Assembly: GCA_963971425.1 (NCBI GenBank)
Contig: OZ020514.1
Coordinates: 39,593,158 to 39,657,157 of the forward strand
DNA length: 64,000 nt
Source: Bryoerythrophyllum caledonicum
Taxonomy: Eukaryota > Streptophyta > Bryopsida > Pottiales > Pottiaceae
Direction of reading: 5' to 3'
The notes beneath the pieces were generated by a model. The model was given only the letters and a program-made list of their open reading frames with translations. It had not been told where the DNA came from and ran no database searches. Position numbers and translations under genes: made by a program. This document shows, piece by piece, positions 59,237 through 64,000 of the stretch (position 1 is the first letter of the stretch; every line of letters begins with the position of its first letter).

Positions 59237-62124
59237 ATGTCGTCTCAACAAAGGGTTCAAACAAAGGAGTCGGCCCCATGGTACACATTTAACAAGAAGG
59301 ATCAAGTGACATGAGTTTGGTGCAATTACACGTTCGCATACAAACGTGGGAGGTTCATGTCACACTATGGGTATCCACAATGGACGAAGACTTCGTGCAC
59401 TAAGGCCCTAGCAGTTGGTAAGGCCCGTTTTAAAAGATGCGGGAATATTATTCCTACTAGGATGATCGAGGCGGAGATCGTTGGCCTTCCTAGCGCACCA
59501 GCAACATGTTCAACTGAACCTTGTTCTAGCCATTCCATCCAACAAGGTAGTTTCTTGGAAACTTGAAATGAGGAGAACACGCAATCCACAAATCCTCTAA
59601 GCCAAGGAGCATCATCAACACCAAGATCTCTACGACAACGGAGCTTCCCAGTGGCTTACCAAATAGAAAAACGAAAAAAGTTGGACGAATTATGGGCACA
59701 ATTTTTGATGAAACAAACGTTGCATTCAACGTGGTTAGACATCCGGCCTTCATGAAGGCCACACTCGCAACGTTAAAGGCGGGTTTCAGTTATACACCGC
59801 CATCATACAATGCCATGAGGACGACATACATTGAGCCTCTAAAAAAAAGTGAAAGACCTTGTAGACAAGAAGACCACTGTAGATATTGCCAAGTATGGGG
59901 CAACAATATGCTCGGACGGGTGAGACAATGTTACGCGTCGCCCTCTCATGAATATCATGCTTGTATGTCCAATGGGTGATATCTTCTTGGGGTCTATAGA
60001 CACCACGGGCATGAAGAAATCTACGGCATATATAGGGGACCAATTGAAAAGTTTTATCCGTAAGGTTGGACCATTGAATGTGGTCCAAGTGTGCACCGAT
60101 AATGCTTCAAACATGTTGGGGGCAATGAAGAAGGTCAACGATGAGTACCCGCACATATATACTCAAGGGTGTTGTGCACATATTTTGGACCTCCTCCTCG
60201 AGGACTGGGGGAAGGAAGACATATTTGCAGACCTCGTCCAGAAGGCGAAAAAAATTGCATTGTATATGGGGAACCACCATGTGCCCATGGCTCTTTTTCG
60301 TCGATTTTTGCCAAAATTGTCTCTGTTGTGGCCAGCAGCAACAAGGTTTGCATGCAATTACATAATGATCCATTGTCTGTTGGAAGTGAAGAATGCCCTG
60401 AAGATGGTTGTGATAGACCCAACATGGATATTTTACACATCCTCTCTTTTGATAGGCGAAACGGGCACCACGCCCATGCAAAGGCATTGCAGGTGCGGGC
60501 CTCTGTTCTAGACGAGACTTTCTGGCATCGGTGCACTAACTTTGAATTTGTAGTGGCACCAGTACTAAAGGCATTGCCGACTTTTGATGGTGACACTCCG
60601 GCAATGGGAATTGTTTGGATAACCATGAACAAGCTAAAGGAGCAGGTGTTCAAGGTGCGCAATGCGTTGTTCAACATGCCTGACGGAATTGCAACTCGCC
60701 TCGAAGGATCATTCCTTGCCCGTTGGGAGATGATGACAACAGATCTCCATTATGCAGGGGCTTTATTGAATCCTTATCTAGCCAATAACTTGCAAATTCA
60801 AAACAATGGTAAGGCCAAAAGGGCCCTAAACAAGGTTGTTATGACGCTTTGTGGTCCTTTCGAAATGTCTTTTTCGGCACTAATGCTCAAAATCACAGAG
60901 TATGAAGAATTGCGAGGCCCATATTCACCATTGGAAGCTGGGAAGATTGAAAACAACAATATGTTGCCTCACCAATGGTGGAACCGCGTGGGCGGGCAAT
61001 CATTGCCTATCATTGCGAAGCCCACCTAGGGACAACTTTGCAAACAACGAGCACGGTGGAGATGCACTACATGACCATTTTCACAACGTCCACGGTGACC
61101 CAGTGGATCTTTTTGTGTTTGATGATGTCAACGCAGAGCAGTCCATACTATAGTAGAAATATCGGGTGAAGACCGTGCCCAAGAAGCTAGGGCAGAGGAA
61201 GATGGGTCGGCATTGGGAGGCAATCTTGATGGAGATGACAACATCTCGGAGAATCAATCTCCGAACTCAAAAGGCTCTAGCGCCTCAAGCCCTTCTACTG
61301 AAGATGGCCCTGATCTTGAGAGTCATGGCATTGGCATTGTAACGCACAATGCATTTCCTGACGATGGGAACGAAGTGAGCAGTGGTGGAAACAATAATGA
61401 ATCCCATGAGTCAATGGCCACCACGGGGTCCATTGAAGTTGTGAGGAGCACTCAGGATTTGCCTCAAGCAATAGAACCGGCCTCAAAGGACGACATGCTA
61501 CTCCAAGATTTGTTTCGGCGGCCACGTGCTCAAAGTACCGCATCGATCAGAAGAACTCTTTTACGTGTAAAGAAAAAGACCTCTTCAACCATAATTCGGC
61601 CACCCGTCCACCGTAGCGCACTTGGCCCAAATGGTGGTGTGGAGCGTGCGATACCAACCCCACAACTTCCCTGCGCGAGGGTTGGGTCCTCTACTATGAG
61701 CAGCCATTTAGGGATATGGAGGGGCCAGAACAATGGTACTCTTCCATATTTTATGGGACCTGGGCAAAGTGGAACCTTGGAGAGAGTCATTGGGGCGAAA
61801 GGCAACCGTTCTAAAAACATCGATGGAGTAACAGACAAAAAGATGGGTTTCCGAGTAAAACGACTTGTGAACGCCGCATCAACTACTGGAGCCGAACTAC
61901 AATCACGAAACTTGGCCTCGGAGATTGAGGAGTACGTGGCACCAGTCTTGAAAAATTCAGTAGAGAACTTCTCATCATCGGGCAATCATGCAAACGATGA
62001 GGATTGTGATGAGGTACCTCGCGACAATACGGTGGTGCTTCGCGGGCTCTCTCTTCTCCAAAATGTTCGCCGATTAAATCGGAAGCAGAAGCACAATGAA
62101 GAATCAGAGAGCTTAAATGATTAA
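59237..62124 (+). pseudogene. hAT transposase, DUF659 type
   Basis: The start is the ATG of MSSQQRVQTKE. A BED-like N-terminal region is weak. Then, across two or three frames: FNVVRHPAFMKA and YTPPSYNAMRT; after an A-run frameshift near 59850, YGATICSDG, a TGA where Trp is expected, DNVTRRPLMNIM, VVQVCTDNASNMLGA and QGCCAHILDLLLEDWG. Another shift near 60370 leads to VRASVLDETFWHRC, YLANNLQIQNNGKAK and the start of the dimerisation region (RGPYSPLEA, MLPHQWWNRVGG). The usual SSCERNWS block is missing or shifted near 61030. A Ser/Asn-rich 300-codon tail (to 62124) stays open. In intact relatives the protein cuts and pastes elements with 8-bp target duplications. Decay: stops and at least three frameshifts. 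Confidence 0.8.
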
Positions 62125-62339
62125 AAGATGACGGACACGAGGGTACTACAAGTTAAAAGTGTCTTTAGTAGTGTGGTGATGGCATGGTACAATAGTACCG
62201 CGGTTTTAAAATATGTACTTGGAGTTGAGAGTGCCCATTCATGAAGGCACCACATTGAATTAAATAATTTTAATGTTAGACCACCCTTGTACAATTGTAT
62301 TCTTTCAAATTCTCTAAACCTCAGTCCTTTTGAGGGGCA

Positions 62340-62760
62340 AACGCATTGTTCAAGCGCGCACGCCCGGCCCCTAACCGCGCGCGCCCGATAGGCAGGTGCG
62401 CGCGCGACCCACGATGGTATGCGCCAGGCCCGTGACGTTGCACGCCCGGCCCCTAACGGTACGCGTATGACTTTAACGGTACGCGCCCGGCCCTGATGCG
62501 TACGCGCCCGACACTGATATACACGCGCCCGACCTTGATATGCACGCGCCCGACCCTGATATGCACGCGCCCGGCCCTGAGGGGTACGCGCCCAACCTTG
62601 TATGTACGTCCCCGGCCCTAATTGGTACGCGCCCAACCTTGTATGTACGTCCCCGGCCCTAATTGGAACGCGTTCGGCCCTGCACGAACGCGCCTGATCT
62701 GGATTGGTACATGCCCAACCCCAAATGCTGCGCGCGCGGTCCGAAGGCACGCAGCCGCCC
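62340..62760. repeat. CG-rich repeat cluster, right, of hAT element
   Basis: About eighteen units around a core ACGCGCCCGGCCCTGA or TGATATGCACGCGCCCGACC, often 21 bp apart. They are the same word family as at 57.2 and 58.6 kb, here downstream of the transposase, so the word family brackets the hAT genes. Confidence 0.8.
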
Positions 62761-62865
62761 CTTGATGTGACGTGGAAAGCCGTCTTACGTGTCGAGCACA
62801 CGTGTTTTACTTGGGGATAAGTTTAAAATTTGATTTGGGGTTTGTAATTTTTTTTAGACGCAACC

Positions 62866-62959
62866 GTCCTCCAAAAAATGTTGTCCGTCCTATCCGTACG
62901 TCTGACTGTCCGGTTGTCCGCTATTTTTGGGCCCCTGTCCGTCTATGAAGACAACCCTG
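62866..62959 (-). repeat. Candidate right terminus of the hAT element
   Basis: Read on the minus strand the segment begins CAGGGTTGTCTTCATAGACG and contains repeated GGAC/CGGAC motifs (subterminal repeats). CAGGG is a common hAT end. The 8 bp outside (GCTGCCCA) would be the target duplication, but I did not find the left partner, so the left end may be lost. Confidence 0.45.
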
Positions 62960-63030
62960 GCTGCCCAAACTAGATCCATCCAGTGATTAGATGTACTAAT
63001 TAGGAGCAATTTCTTGAGTTTCAAAAATCA

Positions 63031-63373
63031 GCCGGAGATCTCCAGATGATTTCGTTGTCTCATGGATCATGAAAGCCCCTTTAATGATGTGTTTATTCTA
63101 GCACATAGCCGGAGATCTCCGGACTTTACAAAGGAGTGGAGATACTCCTTGATGACGATGTGAAGATTTGTGCCCTCAATTTTGGGATCATGAACCGGAG
63201 ATCTCCGATTGTTGCATAAAATGGATCCTTTTCATCAATAGAGGTACTTTTTAAGACGACTTTCTAGAGTTCCACTAATCAGCCGGAGATCTACCGATTC
63301 TTTCGCTGTCGCCCGAAACCAGAGGACTTTCCATTGTTGTTCTAATTCTGACACAAAGCCGGAGATCTTTGGG
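63031..63373. repeat. Palindromic word array, CCGGAGATCTCCGG type
   Basis: Five copies start at about 63031 (GCCGGAGATCTCCAGATGAT), 63108 (GCCGGAGATCTCCGGA, perfect), 63194, 63282 and 63358, spaced 77, 86, 88 and 76 bp. The intervening sequence is not repeated except for short TTCTAGxAC-like pieces. It lies 180 bp upstream of the next reading frame, as in elements I-III. Confidence 0.85.
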
Positions 63374-63554
63374 ACCCCCATGATGCAAAGGTCTCTCTTC
63401 TATTTGAGATGGATGACGCGGTGGTCCAAAAGTGGATCCGAATTGATAAGATGTACGTCGTTGGACTCCTACCAGATGCAACCGGAAGACCGGCGACCCT
63501 ACTAAGCTGAAGCGCAAAACCTCTCGTGCAAAACAACTTTAAGCCACTTAATAA

Positions 63555-64000
63555 ATGCGCGCCGAGGACCTAGACTACCTTGCGGACTTAGAGCTTGCAA
63601 AGAAGGTCTGTGTGAAGTCATCCAAAGCAGCGAACAAAGGTACCATGCAGGGGCAGGCCGAGACTTTCGAGAATGTTGCCAAGCAGGAGAAGAAAATCGG
63701 AACGATGAAGAGTGAACTCATTTGAAATACAAGAATCACCTCCTTCCCTTCAAGTTTGCTGACTTTGTCCCATATACAAATTAGGAGTGGGACAAATTTG
63801 CGAAAGGGAAGAATATTGGACGAATTCAGCTCGAGTCCTAAATGGACGCCGCAAATCACTCGGCAAAGGATAAAGCTTGGCTGGACGGCCGACTGAAGGC
63901 GATTAACAAGGAGACCGACGCCACCTCATACGTCTTTGTGTCTATTTGGAATCAGCACATTCCAGATGCAGCTACCGAAGCCACCCCCAGCGACGACACG
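63555..64000 (+). pseudogene. Start of an unrecognised gene, cut by window end
   Basis: The ATG at 63555 opens MRAEDLDYLADLELAKK with a charged, helical composition. A TGA at about 63722 and a frameshift are followed by HLLPFKFADFVPYTN, TAG, EWDKFAKGKNIG, TAA and AKDKAWLDGRLKAINKE to the edge. I do not recognise it. Its position right after a palindromic array matches the 5' end of the ParB-like cargo genes of elements I and II, but no ParB motif is in view. Confidence 0.35.

Overview
The window is nuclear DNA from a eukaryote with plant-like features. Coding segments are broken by GT-AG introns with strong splice signals. Degenerate TTTAGGG-type telomere-like tracts occur near 9.0 kb and 43.5 kb. 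The recognisable mobile elements (Mutator-like with a C-terminal SWIM motif, DUF659-type hAT, chromodomain Ty3/gypsy) are typical of streptophytes. A bryophyte, lycophyte or charophyte is my best guess, but that is inference. No rRNA, tRNA, CRISPR array or clear housekeeping gene was seen. Nearly everything is transposon, most of it decayed by in-frame stops (TAG especially) with rather few frameshifts.

Layout. (1) 1-7.4 kb: minus-strand cargo of element II, made of two tandem FCP1/HAD-like pseudogenes and a four-exon ParB-like plus methyltransferase-like gene. (2) 7.4-9.7 kb: a perfect 49-bp foldback and simple repeats. (3) 9.7-35 kb: element I, with a related minus-strand ParB-like gene (9.7-11.6 kb), a 4-5 kb spacer, and a plus-strand gene of the DUF7869 type (proposed DDE-like transposase). 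That gene is split by a 14,976-bp Mutator-like element (18628-33603) flanked by an 11-bp target duplication. The Mutator-like element carries its own transposase (minus) and, divergently, an 8.7-kb multi-exon ParB/methyltransferase-like gene. (4) 35.8-38.9 kb: the right part of element II, with a second DUF7869 gene. (5) 39-48.3 kb: element III, with DUF7869 copies C and D on the minus strand. (6) 48391-54407: a Ty3/gypsy chromovirus with 203-bp LTRs. (7) 54.4-55.5 kb: a third FCP1-like copy. (8) 55.5-63 kb: hAT-related material including a DUF659 transposase. (9) 63.0-64 kb: the start of another element.

The most striking feature is that each element has its own short palindromic word, repeated many times in its non-coding parts. 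Element II has GATAGGAAGATCTTTCGATC, element I has TATCCTCGAGTCGAGGATA, element III has CTTTAGCTCGAGCTAAAG, the Mutator-like element has GGCTTCGGNNCCGAAGCC, and the last element has CCGGAGATCTCCGG. In the best-preserved stretches the words recur every 55-90 bp. They concentrate in the first intron of the ParB/methyltransferase-like gene and, in elements I and II, also just upstream of the divergent DUF7869 gene. The same type of cargo gene is present in a Mutator-like element and in DUF7869 elements. My working hypothesis is an element-specific protein/word recognition system, analogous in logic to the VANC anti-silencing proteins of Arabidopsis VANDAL elements or to ParB/parS.
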